Shown: in pieces, positions 43,701 to 50,618 of the stretch | Layout of the letters: each line of letters begins with the position of its first letter | Position numbering within the stretch: the stretch's first letter is position 1 | Source of the DNA: Ramlibacter sp. | GTDB lineage: Bacteria; Pseudomonadota; Gammaproteobacteria; Burkholderiales; Burkholderiaceae_C | Direction of reading: 5' to 3' | Assembly (NCBI GenBank): GCA_019635415.1 | Contig: JAHBZN010000001.1 | Coordinates: 930,001-994,000 of the forward strand | Length of the DNA stretch: 64,000 nt | Notes under the pieces: generated by a model | Databases searched by the model: none | Seen by the model: the letters and a program-made list of their open reading frames with translations, nothing else | What the model was told of the DNA's origin: nothing | Program-made: the position numbers and the translations under genes

Positions 43701-44280
43701 CATCGAGCACCGCATCGAGGACATGGCCGTGGTGCGTGACGTGCAGATCAGCGGTGAGATCAGCTTCACGCGCGCGCTGACGCACGAATATCCGCTCGGA
43801 AGCCACGTCTCCAGCGCCTTGGTCGCCGGAGACCTGTTCGCCCGCGTGAATCTCGTTTTCGACCAAGCAACGTGGAACGGCGCGTGGTCGGATGCGCTGT
43901 CGGGAAGCTCGGCGACGGCAACCTTCAACAACACCCAGTACCCGATCCGGGTCACCAACCGGGGTGCGCTGACCGAACGCTGGATCGTGCGCCTGACAAA
44001 CAGCACTTCATTCGAGGTGATCGGCGAGAACGTCGGCGTGATTGCCAACGGCAACACCAGCGCCGATTGCGCCCCCAACAACCCGGCGACCGGCGTGCCG
44101 TACTTCGTGCTTCCCGCGCTCGGCTGGGGCAACGGCTGGGCGACCGGCAACGTGCTGCGCTTCAACACCATCGGCGCGCAGTTCCCGGTTTGGGTGGTTC
44201 GCACCGTCCAGCAAGGGCCGGAGTCCGTGCCTGACGACAACTTCACGTTGCTGATTCGCGGCGACGTCGACACCCCTTGA
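40720..44280 (+). CDS. Giant repeat-containing tail-tip protein
   Basis: 1186-residue protein of unknown family, the largest in the tail-tip block. Several modules recur: PGS(L/V) followed by a strand, then a G-(T/S)-(I/V)-(D/N)-Y-x-x-G-x-(I/V)-x-(F/L) turn, for example GTIDYANGILSLNSG, GTVNYATGAVVFNP and GSVDYETGLVRVRFG. This looks like a chain of beta-sandwich domains. The first 180 residues differ and probably dock to the tail. No membrane segment or enzyme motif was seen. It may replace the central fibre gpJ; that is inference from size and position. Confidence 0.7.
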   Translation: MPIQSGDVKLLKSAVMADVPEGGGAPRGNTIADGVSNAIFPDISELDRAGGRVNLRKSFVSVQTDDTDTYFGANVIVAEPPQDARVSVTLFSTEKTFDTREQAQVRIEAYLNKGPEWAGYLFENHIAGQRVIQLFQRTTDTVPNVGQTLVLIENEGLGTQKEQYIRATSVSVVERTFTYNSDQDYKANVVTVEISDALRYDFTGSPATRTFTRASNSTKTRDTVVADAGTYVGVVPLTQAAAVGDFTIKGASIYTQLVPSAQTETPISFVPPYAAAGLPVPGAVPVSYTASHAWTTSIKFNLPGGCLPGSVTIATDGITIFDDAGLLKTASGTMGTIDYANGILSLNSGSMSNTKAITYTPAAQILRAPQSSEIPVTPESRSQSYVGTVNPVPQPGTLSISYMAQGRWYVLSDAGNGSLKGLDASYGAGTFNRNTGAFVVTLGALPDVGSSLVLTWNVPTQETQQPSTTLKAAQSLALNPPAGTAVQPGSLTVSWEYGGTKTATAATSGVLSGAATGFLSVAQNRLDFAPNVLPSVGTQLTVSYVAGPKQEDSFAHPSRNGAGTLPVTATLGAIDPGSLEVEWNTLTDTSVLGAYTFQQLMEMGVPFAWRDPTQIARDDGGGNVVLNGASIGTVNYATGAVVFNPDVSILIPRPNYTAVAIAGIGRWRLNYGGISYVAAPSLYPNDESGYVKLRYNSPGSTSNHSETFQFAPSFKLVPGVNAQVVTGTVLLTISGAQPWGDNGQGTLREFTTSGWITRGAINYLSGDVTLTSWTAGVTNAITRASCVTTVGENISSEFVFRTGAAPLRPGSLSIQYARAVGGTQNVTAGIDGKIEATGITGSVDYETGLVRVRFGTMVTAAGNESQPWYAADRVGTDGKIFRPEPVAASSVRYSAVAYSYLPLDADLLGIDPVRLPSDGRVPIFRPGGFAVVGHTGKITTSVSNGQTINCARVRLSRVRVVGHDGSVIHTGYTTDLEAGTVTFTNVTGYSQPVTIEHRIEDMAVVRDVQISGEISFTRALTHEYPLGSHVSSALVAGDLFARVNLVFDQATWNGAWSDALSGSSATATFNNTQYPIRVTNRGALTERWIVRLTNSTSFEVIGENVGVIANGNTSADCAPNNPATGVPYFVLPALGWGNGWATGNVLRFNTIGAQFPVWVVRTVQQGPESVPDDNFTLLIRGDVDTP

Positions 44281-44303
44281 AACCGTAGACAGGAACCATT
44301 GAG

Positions 44304-45575
44304 ATGACCGACCTGACCGTCAAATACTTCAACAGCGGCATGACCGGCGCGCCACAGATCGCCAACAACTGGGGCGATCTGGTGACGATGCTCGATGCCT
44401 GCCTCGTCAACGGCTTCGCGCTGAAGGCCATCGACACGCTGACCTTCGCCAATGGCGTGGCCACCGCCACCATCATGGCGGGACACGCCTACCAGCCACA
44501 TCAGGTGGTGTTGGTCGCCGGAGCTGAGCAGCCTGAGTACAACGGATCGTTTCGCGTGTTGACGACGACCATGACCACGTTCACTTACGAGGTGACGGGC
44601 ACGCCGATGTCGCCTGCGACGACCAGGACGAACCTGAGCGCCAAGGTGGCACCTCTTGGGTGGGAAAAGCCTTTCGCGGGGACGGGCAAGGCTGCCTACC
44701 GCAGCAAGAACCCGCAGTCACCGCAGAACATCCTGCTGATCGACGACAGTCTCAAGACGCCGGGTTACACGACCACCTGGGCCAAGTGGGCGAATGTTGG
44801 GATCGTGGAAGACCTGTCGGACATCGACACCATCGTCGGCGCGCAGGCCCCCTATGACCCGAACAACCCGACGCAGAACTGGAAGCAAGTTCAAGCTGGC
44901 CAGTGGGGTTGGTACAAGTGGTACCACGGCCGCACCAGCGGCTACGACAACTCTGGTGACAGCGGCGGTGGCAACCGCAACTGGGTGCTCGTCGGCGATG
45001 ACCGGTTGTTCTTCTTGTTCTGCACCAATGCTGCCGGATACGGCTGGTACGGGCGCAGCTCGTATTGCTTCGGGGACATGAGCAGCTTCAAGCCCGGCGA
45101 CAACTACGGAACCGTGCTCTGCGCTGACGACCTCTACTGGAGTAACAGCAACAGCGGCTATTCGAGCTACCCGGGGCAGTACAACGGCTACGGGCTGGTT
45201 TCGTCTTTGGACTTCACGGGCAAGGTGCTGCTGCGCAATCACACCCAGCTCGGCAACCCGGTTCGCTTCGGGCTGACGTCGCTGAATACGAACAACGGTC
45301 AGCAGATCTGCGGCCGTGGCCCGACGCCGTTTCCGAATGGCGCGGACTACAGCTTGTGGCTGTTGCCCACCTACGTGCGGCAGGAGGACGGCCATATGCG
45401 CGGCATCCTGCCCGGGATGCTGTGGATGCCCCAAGACCGACCCTACAGCGATCAGACCATCGTGGACAACGTGGTCGGTCAGGCGGGCAAGCGCTTCCTG
45501 CTGGTCAGGACGCAGTACAGCTCGGAAACCGAGGGTGCGCAGATCGCGTTCGACATCACCGGCCCGTGGAGGTAA
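44304..45575 (+). CDS. Tail-tip protein, 423 residues
   Basis: Unrecognised virion protein. The N-terminus (TDLTVKYFNSGMTGAPQIANNWGDLVTMLDACLVNGF) reads like a docking domain, followed by a small beta domain and a long Gly/Tyr/Trp/Asn-rich part (WYKWYHGRTSGYDNSGDSGG, CFGDMSSFKPGDNYGTVLC) suggestive of a receptor-binding beta structure. Start has AGGAACC 8-9 nt upstream. Co-directional with its neighbours at short spacing. Likely part of the host-recognition tip. Confidence 0.65.
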   Translation: MTDLTVKYFNSGMTGAPQIANNWGDLVTMLDACLVNGFALKAIDTLTFANGVATATIMAGHAYQPHQVVLVAGAEQPEYNGSFRVLTTTMTTFTYEVTGTPMSPATTRTNLSAKVAPLGWEKPFAGTGKAAYRSKNPQSPQNILLIDDSLKTPGYTTTWAKWANVGIVEDLSDIDTIVGAQAPYDPNNPTQNWKQVQAGQWGWYKWYHGRTSGYDNSGDSGGGNRNWVLVGDDRLFFLFCTNAAGYGWYGRSSYCFGDMSSFKPGDNYGTVLCADDLYWSNSNSGYSSYPGQYNGYGLVSSLDFTGKVLLRNHTQLGNPVRFGLTSLNTNNGQQICGRGPTPFPNGADYSLWLLPTYVRQEDGHMRGILPGMLWMPQDRPYSDQTIVDNVVGQAGKRFLLVRTQYSSETEGAQIAFDITGPWR

Positions 45576-45578
45576 GCC

Positions 45579-46664
45579 ATGAGCTACCCGCTGAGCGAAA
45601 CCTTCGCCACGGCTCCGGCGAATGGCTACACCACGGTACTCGGCAGCATGTCCGCCAGCCACAACAGCGCGCAGCAGGCCATCGACATCTCGGCACCGAA
45701 TGCCCAGTCGATCCTGCGCTTCAACGAAACGGCGCACGGCGACTTCTGGTTCGAGGCCGATGTTGAGTTCCTGACTGACCCTTCTGCCCGCAAGCACGTC
45801 GGTCTGTGGATGACCACCGGCAACGGTTCCGAGGGCTACCGCTTCGCGCATCTGGACGGTGCCTGGATGGTGACCCGCTGGAACAGCGGCTTCGGTGACG
45901 GCGCGGCGGTGACCGGCGGCGTCAACGATGGGGCCAAGCCCATCGCTGGTGTGGCTGACGTCGCCCCAACCTTCAACGTTGGCCAGCGGATGACCCTGCG
46001 TTGCGAGGTCATCGTCGGAGCCTTTGACAGCAATGGCGTGCCGTGGGCGCGGCTGATCCAGTTCAAGGCCGGTGGCGTGCTGATGTTCCAGGTCGGCGAT
46101 GCGTCCTACCGGGGCAAGCTGATTCCGGGCGTGTTCCTGTACGGGGCCACGGCGCGCGTCCACGCCATCGCCGGTGCCACACCGTCGGGGCTGCCCGCGT
46201 TTCCCGCGACCGTGGGCGTGAACGCCGCTGATGACCTGTTGCCGCTGGCCGGAGGATCGACCTCGGTACTGCCTGATCCTGCCGCCAACATCGGTGTCAA
46301 TTCCGATTGCGACCTGATGCGCCGAAACAGTCCTGCGTCCGAACTGTGGAACCGGGGTGGCGGCTACGACTGGCACTTCCACCCGATTCCAACCGGTCGC
46401 AAAGACATCCACTTCAGCGGTCACGGCGTGATTGCGGGAACCGTCAAGGAGAAGGGGCAGCCCGACCAGCCTCTGGTGCGGCGGGTGCAACTCATCAGCG
46501 AGAACACCCGCGTCCTGGTGGCTGAGACCTGGAGCGATGCCACCGGCGCGTACCGGTTCGAGTACATCGACCCGGCGCAGCGATACACGGTGGTGAGCTA
46601 CGACTACAAGCAGATGTACCGCGCCGTGATCGCGGACAACCTTCACCCGGAGATGATGCCGTGA
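45579..46664 (+). CDS. Tail-tip protein with carbohydrate-binding look, 361 residues
   Basis: Unrecognised virion protein. The first 240 residues form a beta-rich jelly-roll-like domain (FWFEADVEFLTDPSARKHVGLWMTTGNGSEGYRFAHLDG, WMVTRWNSGFGDGAAV), as in lectin-like or concanavalin folds. Residues about 285-361 look like a transthyretin/carboxypeptidase-regulatory-like fold (HFSGHGVIAGTVKEKGQPDQPLVRRVQLI, GAYRFEYIDPAQRYTVVSYD). This suggests receptor or glycan contact. It ends with a GTGA overlap with the next gene. Confidence 0.65.
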   Translation: MSYPLSETFATAPANGYTTVLGSMSASHNSAQQAIDISAPNAQSILRFNETAHGDFWFEADVEFLTDPSARKHVGLWMTTGNGSEGYRFAHLDGAWMVTRWNSGFGDGAAVTGGVNDGAKPIAGVADVAPTFNVGQRMTLRCEVIVGAFDSNGVPWARLIQFKAGGVLMFQVGDASYRGKLIPGVFLYGATARVHAIAGATPSGLPAFPATVGVNAADDLLPLAGGSTSVLPDPAANIGVNSDCDLMRRNSPASELWNRGGGYDWHFHPIPTGRKDIHFSGHGVIAGTVKEKGQPDQPLVRRVQLISENTRVLVAETWSDATGAYRFEYIDPAQRYTVVSYDYKQMYRAVIADNLHPEMMP

Positions 46665-47056
46665 CCGTTGCCATCACTGTCGAACACAACGAGGCGCGGC
46701 TGGCGGGCACTCTGGCATTCCTGGATGCGGGCAGCAACCCGGCGCGCCTGCGCATCTACGGCGGGACGCGACCCGCCACTCCGGCGACGACCCCGACGAG
46801 CGCGATGCTGGTCGAGATCAGACTGACCAAGCCCGCAGGCACGATCTCGGGTGGGTTGCTCACGCTGACGCAGCAGGAAGATGGGCTGATCACGGCGACC
46901 GGCATCGCCACCTGGGCGCGGCTCGTGAATGGCAACGATGTGAATGCCCTGGATCTGGACTGCAGCGGCACCGACGGCAACGGCGATGTAAAGCTGGCCA
47001 GCACCAATCTCTATCTGGGTGGCGATGCCCGGATGGTGTCTGCGATCCTGGGGTAG
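46661..47056 (+). CDS. Small tail-tip protein, 131 residues
   Basis: Unrecognised beta-rich protein starting at GTG 46661, which overlaps the previous stop. Segments AITVEHNEARLAGTLAFLDAGSNPARLRIYGG and LLTLTQQEDGLITATGIATWARLVNG suggest alternating strands of a small sandwich domain; GNGDVKLASTNLYLGGDARMV closes it. Its setting between two larger tip proteins suggests a structural adaptor. No other evidence for function. Confidence 0.65.
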   Translation: MTVAITVEHNEARLAGTLAFLDAGSNPARLRIYGGTRPATPATTPTSAMLVEIRLTKPAGTISGGLLTLTQQEDGLITATGIATWARLVNGNDVNALDLDCSGTDGNGDVKLASTNLYLGGDARMVSAILG

Positions 47057-47059
47057 GCC

Positions 47060-49078
47060 GTGCCAAGCGCACCCAGCGAACTGACGCTGGCCGCCACTTT
47101 GCCAGTGCCCGGAGTCAGCATTCAGATCGAGCCACCACTGGTCGACCTGCTGTTCGACCAACCCGCAGCAACCGACGCCGAATTGGTGTTCGGGGCGAGC
47201 TTCATCGCGCCGCGCGACGACGTCGTGGTGCTGGCCAACTTGCCGTTGCCGGTCGTGGCGATCAAGTTCATCCCGCCAGCGCGGGCCGAACTGCTGGCCG
47301 AGCTACCTGCCTTGACGGTCAGAACGTTGCTGCTGCGCCCGAGCGTGCCCTTGGACGTGGCGGGCGCAAGTCTTCCCGGTGTCGTGTTCTCCGGCGAGGT
47401 CCGGTACTACTCGCGCACGCAGCGACCGACGGTTGGCCAGACCGCTCACCCTTGGCAATTGGCGAGACAGACCGAGGACGGTGCCACGCAGGGCCAGCAG
47501 GACGCTGCCGCTACACCCGCAGGCTGGGACACGTTCTGGCGACGCACCTTGGGTGTTCCTCAAGGCATCGAGCACAGGTTGCCACCGGTGCTGGCAGCAG
47601 CGCCAGAGCAACGAGGCGCTCGCTACCAGGATGCGACCCGGCTGCAGGATTCGACGTGGTTCGCGCACCAGGACGCCACGCGGTTTGAAGCGGCCCGACG
47701 CGGTCTGTTCCAGAACGCAGGCCCTCTGCGGGATGCCACGCGGTTCCGGCATCAGGACGGTGACCGCACCAAGCGCGCGGGGAGGTTGTCCCGGTGGCAA
47801 AGCGCTGTGTTGGTGGTGCGTGGCCAGGGGAGCGATTTTCAGACCGCACGGCCGCAACTAAAGGGCTGGCAGGGCAGGTATCAGGAGGCGGTGCCGCCGC
47901 CACCGGGCATCAGCCGGTGGGTGGTGCCCGAGCCGCCCGTTCCGCAGCCTTGCTACACGCCCAGTCCGCACCTGCTGTTTGCCGCGCTGGCCGCGACCGA
48001 TGGGCATCTGCTGTTCCTTTGTGAAAGCCACGTCACCCCACCTCCTCCGGATGGTGAGCCGGTGGTCATTCCTGTTCGGAGGGTCTATTTCGTGATCAAC
48101 AACGTGACCCTGTTCCGCGTGTCCGATGGCGCGCCGATACCGGTGTTCAATCTCTCGCTGTCACTCGATGCCTCGTCTTGGGCGTGGGGCTTCGATGCGG
48201 TTCTGCCTGCCAGGGCCGAGGCCCTGGTCGCGCCCGGCAGCGCATCCGGGCCCGTCGAACTCGTGGCCAGCATCAACGGCACCCCGTTTCGCGTGCTGGC
48301 CGAGAGCATCAGCCGCGAGCGCATCTTTGGTGACGCCAGCATCCGCATCTCCGGACGGGGGCGCAACGCCGTTCTGGCCGCGCCCTACGCGCCGGTGATG
48401 ACGTTCTCGAATACCGAGGGCCGCACTGCTCGGCAGTTGATGGACGATGTGCTCACGGTCAATGGCATCCCGCTGGGCTGGGCGGTCGATTGGGGCCTGA
48501 CGGACTGGAACGTCCCCGCCGGTGCGTTCGCGCAGCAGGGAACGTGGATCGAGGCGTTGAGCGCCATCGCTGGCGCTGCGGGTGGCTACTTGATTCCGCA
48601 TCCCTCGGCCCAGAGCATCCGCGTGCGTCATCGCTACCCGGTCGCCCCTTGGGAATGGAGCACGGTCACGCCCGACTTCGTGTTGCCAGTCGATGCTGTC
48701 GCCCGCGAGTCGCTGCGCTGGCTGGAAAAGCCTGCGTACAACCGCGTGTTTGTTTCCGGGCAGGACGTCGGCGTGCTCGGGCAAGTGACCCGGGCCGGGA
48801 CTGCCGGAGATGTGCTGGCACCGATGGTCGTTGATCCGCTCATCACCGAAGCCGCCGCCGCGCGTCAGCGTGGCATCTCCGTGTTGGCCGACACGGGTCA
48901 GCAGATCGAGGTCAGCCTGCGCCTGCCGTTGCTCGCCGAGACCGGGATCATCGAACCCGGCGCGTTCGTGGAGTACCAGGATGGCAGCACCACTCGGCTC
49001 GGCATCGTCCGCGCGACCCAAGTGGAAGCCGGTATGCCCGAGGTCTGGCAGACGCTGGGAGTGCAGGCCTATGCATAA
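47060..49078 (+). CDS. Tail-tip/baseplate-hub-like protein, 672 residues
   Basis: Large virion protein starting at GTG 47060. Residues 1-120 contain loosely repeated strand units (LPVPGVSIQIEPP, LPLPVVAIKFIPP). Residues about 185-245 carry a run of related QDATR/QDSTW/RDATRF units, a low-complexity collar of unknown role. The C-terminal half (about 330-672) is hub-like, with INNVTLFRVSDGAPIPVFNLSLSLD and RQLMDDVLTVNGIPLGWAVDWGL, a pattern seen in gp27/GpD-type hub domains. Overlaps the next gene by 8 bp. Identification as a hub is tentative. Confidence 0.65.
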   Translation: MPSAPSELTLAATLPVPGVSIQIEPPLVDLLFDQPAATDAELVFGASFIAPRDDVVVLANLPLPVVAIKFIPPARAELLAELPALTVRTLLLRPSVPLDVAGASLPGVVFSGEVRYYSRTQRPTVGQTAHPWQLARQTEDGATQGQQDAAATPAGWDTFWRRTLGVPQGIEHRLPPVLAAAPEQRGARYQDATRLQDSTWFAHQDATRFEAARRGLFQNAGPLRDATRFRHQDGDRTKRAGRLSRWQSAVLVVRGQGSDFQTARPQLKGWQGRYQEAVPPPPGISRWVVPEPPVPQPCYTPSPHLLFAALAATDGHLLFLCESHVTPPPPDGEPVVIPVRRVYFVINNVTLFRVSDGAPIPVFNLSLSLDASSWAWGFDAVLPARAEALVAPGSASGPVELVASINGTPFRVLAESISRERIFGDASIRISGRGRNAVLAAPYAPVMTFSNTEGRTARQLMDDVLTVNGIPLGWAVDWGLTDWNVPAGAFAQQGTWIEALSAIAGAAGGYLIPHPSAQSIRVRHRYPVAPWEWSTVTPDFVLPVDAVARESLRWLEKPAYNRVFVSGQDVGVLGQVTRAGTAGDVLAPMVVDPLITEAAAARQRGISVLADTGQQIEVSLRLPLLAETGIIEPGAFVEYQDGSTTRLGIVRATQVEAGMPEVWQTLGVQAYA

Positions 49079-49292
49079 CCTCTACGAGCAGTTTCGCCAA
49101 CTGATCCCCGACCCGCCGCTGCAGGCGGGCACCGTGATCGATGTCGGCTCTGGCGTGGTCACTGTCGCATTACCCGGTGGTGGCCGAATAAAGGCGAGGG
49201 GCTCTGCGGCCCTTGGCCAGAAGGTGTTCGTCCGCGACGACGCCATCGAAGGCATCGCCCCCAGCCTGACGCTGGAAATCATCGAGATCTGA
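49071..49292 (+). CDS. Small tail protein, 73 residues
   Basis: Beta-rich small protein (AGTVIDVGSGVVTVALPGGGRIKARGSAALGQKVFVRDDAIEG) that reads like a single OB-type barrel, as in the gpV/gp5 N-terminal domain of spike complexes. It starts within the 3' end of the hub-like gene with an 8-bp overlap and is the last structural gene before the hairpin at 49316-49348. A hub plug is a reasonable but unproven role. Confidence 0.7.
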   Translation: MHNLYEQFRQLIPDPPLQAGTVIDVGSGVVTVALPGGGRIKARGSAALGQKVFVRDDAIEGIAPSLTLEIIEI

Positions 49293-49315
49293 AACCCAAC
49301 TGATTCAACCCTGAG

Positions 49316-49348
49316 ACCCGCCCTGATGCTCGCGCATCGGGCGGGTTT
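49316..49348 (+). terminator. Hairpin between tail and lysis genes
   Basis: CCCGCCC and GATG pair with CATC and GGGCGGG around a CTCGCG loop with one bulged T, followed by a short TTT. Stable stem but poor T-run, so it may be an attenuator or mRNA-stabilising end rather than a full terminator. Confidence 0.55.
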
Positions 49349-49368
49349 CGCATTTCTGGAGCACGCAA

Positions 49369-49659
49369 ATGAACGCACCGACTGTGACCGAGGGCATGGT
49401 GACCATGCCCAAGGACGAATTCGAAGAACTGCTGGAGCGCGTCGCCGAACGCGGCGCTCGCCACGCGCTGGCTGACGTGGGCCTCGATGGCGAAGACGCT
49501 GCCAGCGACATCCGCGAGCTGCGGGGCCTGCTGGAGGCCTTCAACACGGCCAAGCACACCGCGTGGCAGACGGTGGTCAAGGTGATCACCACCGGCTTCC
49601 TGTTGGCGCTGGTCGCAGGGGCAGTCATCAAGCTCAAGGTGTTCGGAGGTGGCCAATGA
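49369..49659 (+). CDS. Single-TM lysis-cassette protein (DUF6127-like)
   Basis: 96-residue protein with one C-terminal transmembrane helix (VVKVITTGFLLALVAGAVIKL, about 70-90) and an acidic N-terminal coiled-coil part (MPKDEFEELLERVAERGARHALADVGL). Start has GGAG 9 nt upstream. Position before the holin suggests an antiholin, pinholin or spanin-like accessory; the family name is my recollection and uncertain. Overlaps the holin gene by 4 bp. Confidence 0.7.
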   Translation: MNAPTVTEGMVTMPKDEFEELLERVAERGARHALADVGLDGEDAASDIRELRGLLEAFNTAKHTAWQTVVKVITTGFLLALVAGAVIKLKVFGGGQ

Positions 49660-50132
49660 TCGAAACCCTGCTCGGTGGTCTCCTTGGAGGGGCCTTCCGT
49701 CTCGCGCCCGAACTGCTCAAGTGGCTGGACCGCCAAGGCGAGCGTGGTCACGAACTGGCGATGCAGGACAAGGCGCTGGAGTTTGAAAGGTTGCGTGGCG
49801 CGCAGCGGATGGCCGAAATCGGCGCGAGCGCCGATGCGGCGTGGAACGTCGGGGCCATCGATGCGCTGCGCGACGCCGTCCGCACCCAGGGTGAGAAGAC
49901 CGGCGTGCGCTGGGCCGACGCGCTCTCAACCAGCGTGCGTCCAGTGATCACCTACTGGTTCATGGCCCTGTACTGCGCTGCCAAGACGGCGGCATTTGTG
50001 GCTGCCGTGACCGCTGGCGCTGGCTGGGGCACAGCCATCCTGCATGCCTGGACGGAAGCCGATCAGGCGCTGTGGGCCGGGGTGTTGAACTTCTGGTTCC
50101 TCGGGCGCGTGTTTGACCGGGTGCGTTCGTGA
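49656..50132 (+). CDS. Holin-like protein, 158 residues
   Basis: Membrane protein of the lysis cassette. An N-terminal amphipathic hydrophobic stretch (ETLLGGLLGGAFRLAPELLKWL) is followed by a charged coiled-coil segment and then two hydrophobic segments (PVITYWFMALYCAAKTAAFVAAVTAG at about 95-120 and LWAGVLNFWFLGRVF at about 140-154). This matches the three-TM holin group found upstream of GH24 lysozymes. ATG 49656 overlaps the previous stop. The stop overlaps the lysozyme GTG. Confidence 0.8.
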   Translation: MIETLLGGLLGGAFRLAPELLKWLDRQGERGHELAMQDKALEFERLRGAQRMAEIGASADAAWNVGAIDALRDAVRTQGEKTGVRWADALSTSVRPVITYWFMALYCAAKTAAFVAAVTAGAGWGTAILHAWTEADQALWAGVLNFWFLGRVFDRVRS

Positions 50133-50596
50133 CCGGGGTGCCGAAAACGGCTATCGAGCTGGCCAAACATTTCGAAGGGTTCGAGCGCAAAGTGAAGCGC
50201 GGCGCTGAAATCACCGCCATCGCCTACGTGTGCCCCGCCGGTTTCTGGACAATTGGATACGGCCATCTTTGCGATCCGAAGCACTCGCCAATCACCGAAG
50301 CCGAAGCCGAGGTCTATCTGGCGCGCGACCTGCAATCGGCGCTCGCCGCCACGCTGCGCTTCTGCCCGGTGCTGGCCACCGAGCCCGAAAGCAGGCTCGC
50401 TGCCATCGTGGATTTCACATTCAACCTCGGCGTCGGGCGATTACAGACGTCGACGCTGCGACGGCGCGTCAACCAGCGGGACTGGGCTGCCGCCGCAAGG
50501 GAGCTGCGGCGCTGGGTCTATGGCGGTGGGAAAGTACTGCCGGGGCTTGTCACTCGCAGAGAGACCGAGGCTGCTTGGCTGCTTCTCAACGTTTAA
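50129..50596 (+). CDS. Endolysin, GH24 lysozyme
   Basis: 155-residue T4-type (GH24) muramidase that cleaves peptidoglycan at lysis. The catalytic glutamate is E16 in HFEGFE, and the WTIGYGH signature starts at 40, giving T41. The position of the second catalytic residue is C35 (YVCPAGFWT) instead of the T4 aspartate, and the distance from E16 to C35 is longer than in T4. No signal-arrest sequence is seen at the N-terminus, so export should depend on the holin. Starts at GTG 50129. No Rz/Rz1 spanin pair was recognised nearby. Ends only 22 bp from the convergent copS stop. Confidence 0.9.
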   Translation: MTGVPKTAIELAKHFEGFERKVKRGAEITAIAYVCPAGFWTIGYGHLCDPKHSPITEAEAEVYLARDLQSALAATLRFCPVLATEPESRLAAIVDFTFNLGVGRLQTSTLRRRVNQRDWAAAARELRRWVYGGGKVLPGLVTRRETEAAWLLLNV

Positions 50597-50618
50597 TCCA
50601 AAAAGTGTGTGAAAAACA

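Larger units (their letters stand above)
14832..50618. mobile_element. Siphovirus-like prophage with serine recombinase, beside ssrA
   Basis: The span runs from just after the ssrA terminator to just before copS. Order: recombination operon (minus strand), XRE/ImmA control, unknown and accessory genes, packaging, head, tail and lysis. Head genes follow lambda order (small and large terminase, gpW, portal, S49 protease with scaffold, gpD, gpE). All structural genes are open and intact, so virions are plausible. No helicase, primase, replication initiator or Rz/spanin was recognised. Neither boundary is proven: serine recombinases leave no long att duplication, no copy of the ssrA end was found on the right, and the copper genes could be part of the same element. 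Confidence 0.8.

Noticed and set aside
42127..43866. 579-codon minus-strand ORF opposite the giant tail protein
   Set aside because: Antisense frame of a GC-rich gene; all neighbours run plus strand with tight spacing and the plus frame is repetitive and protein-like.
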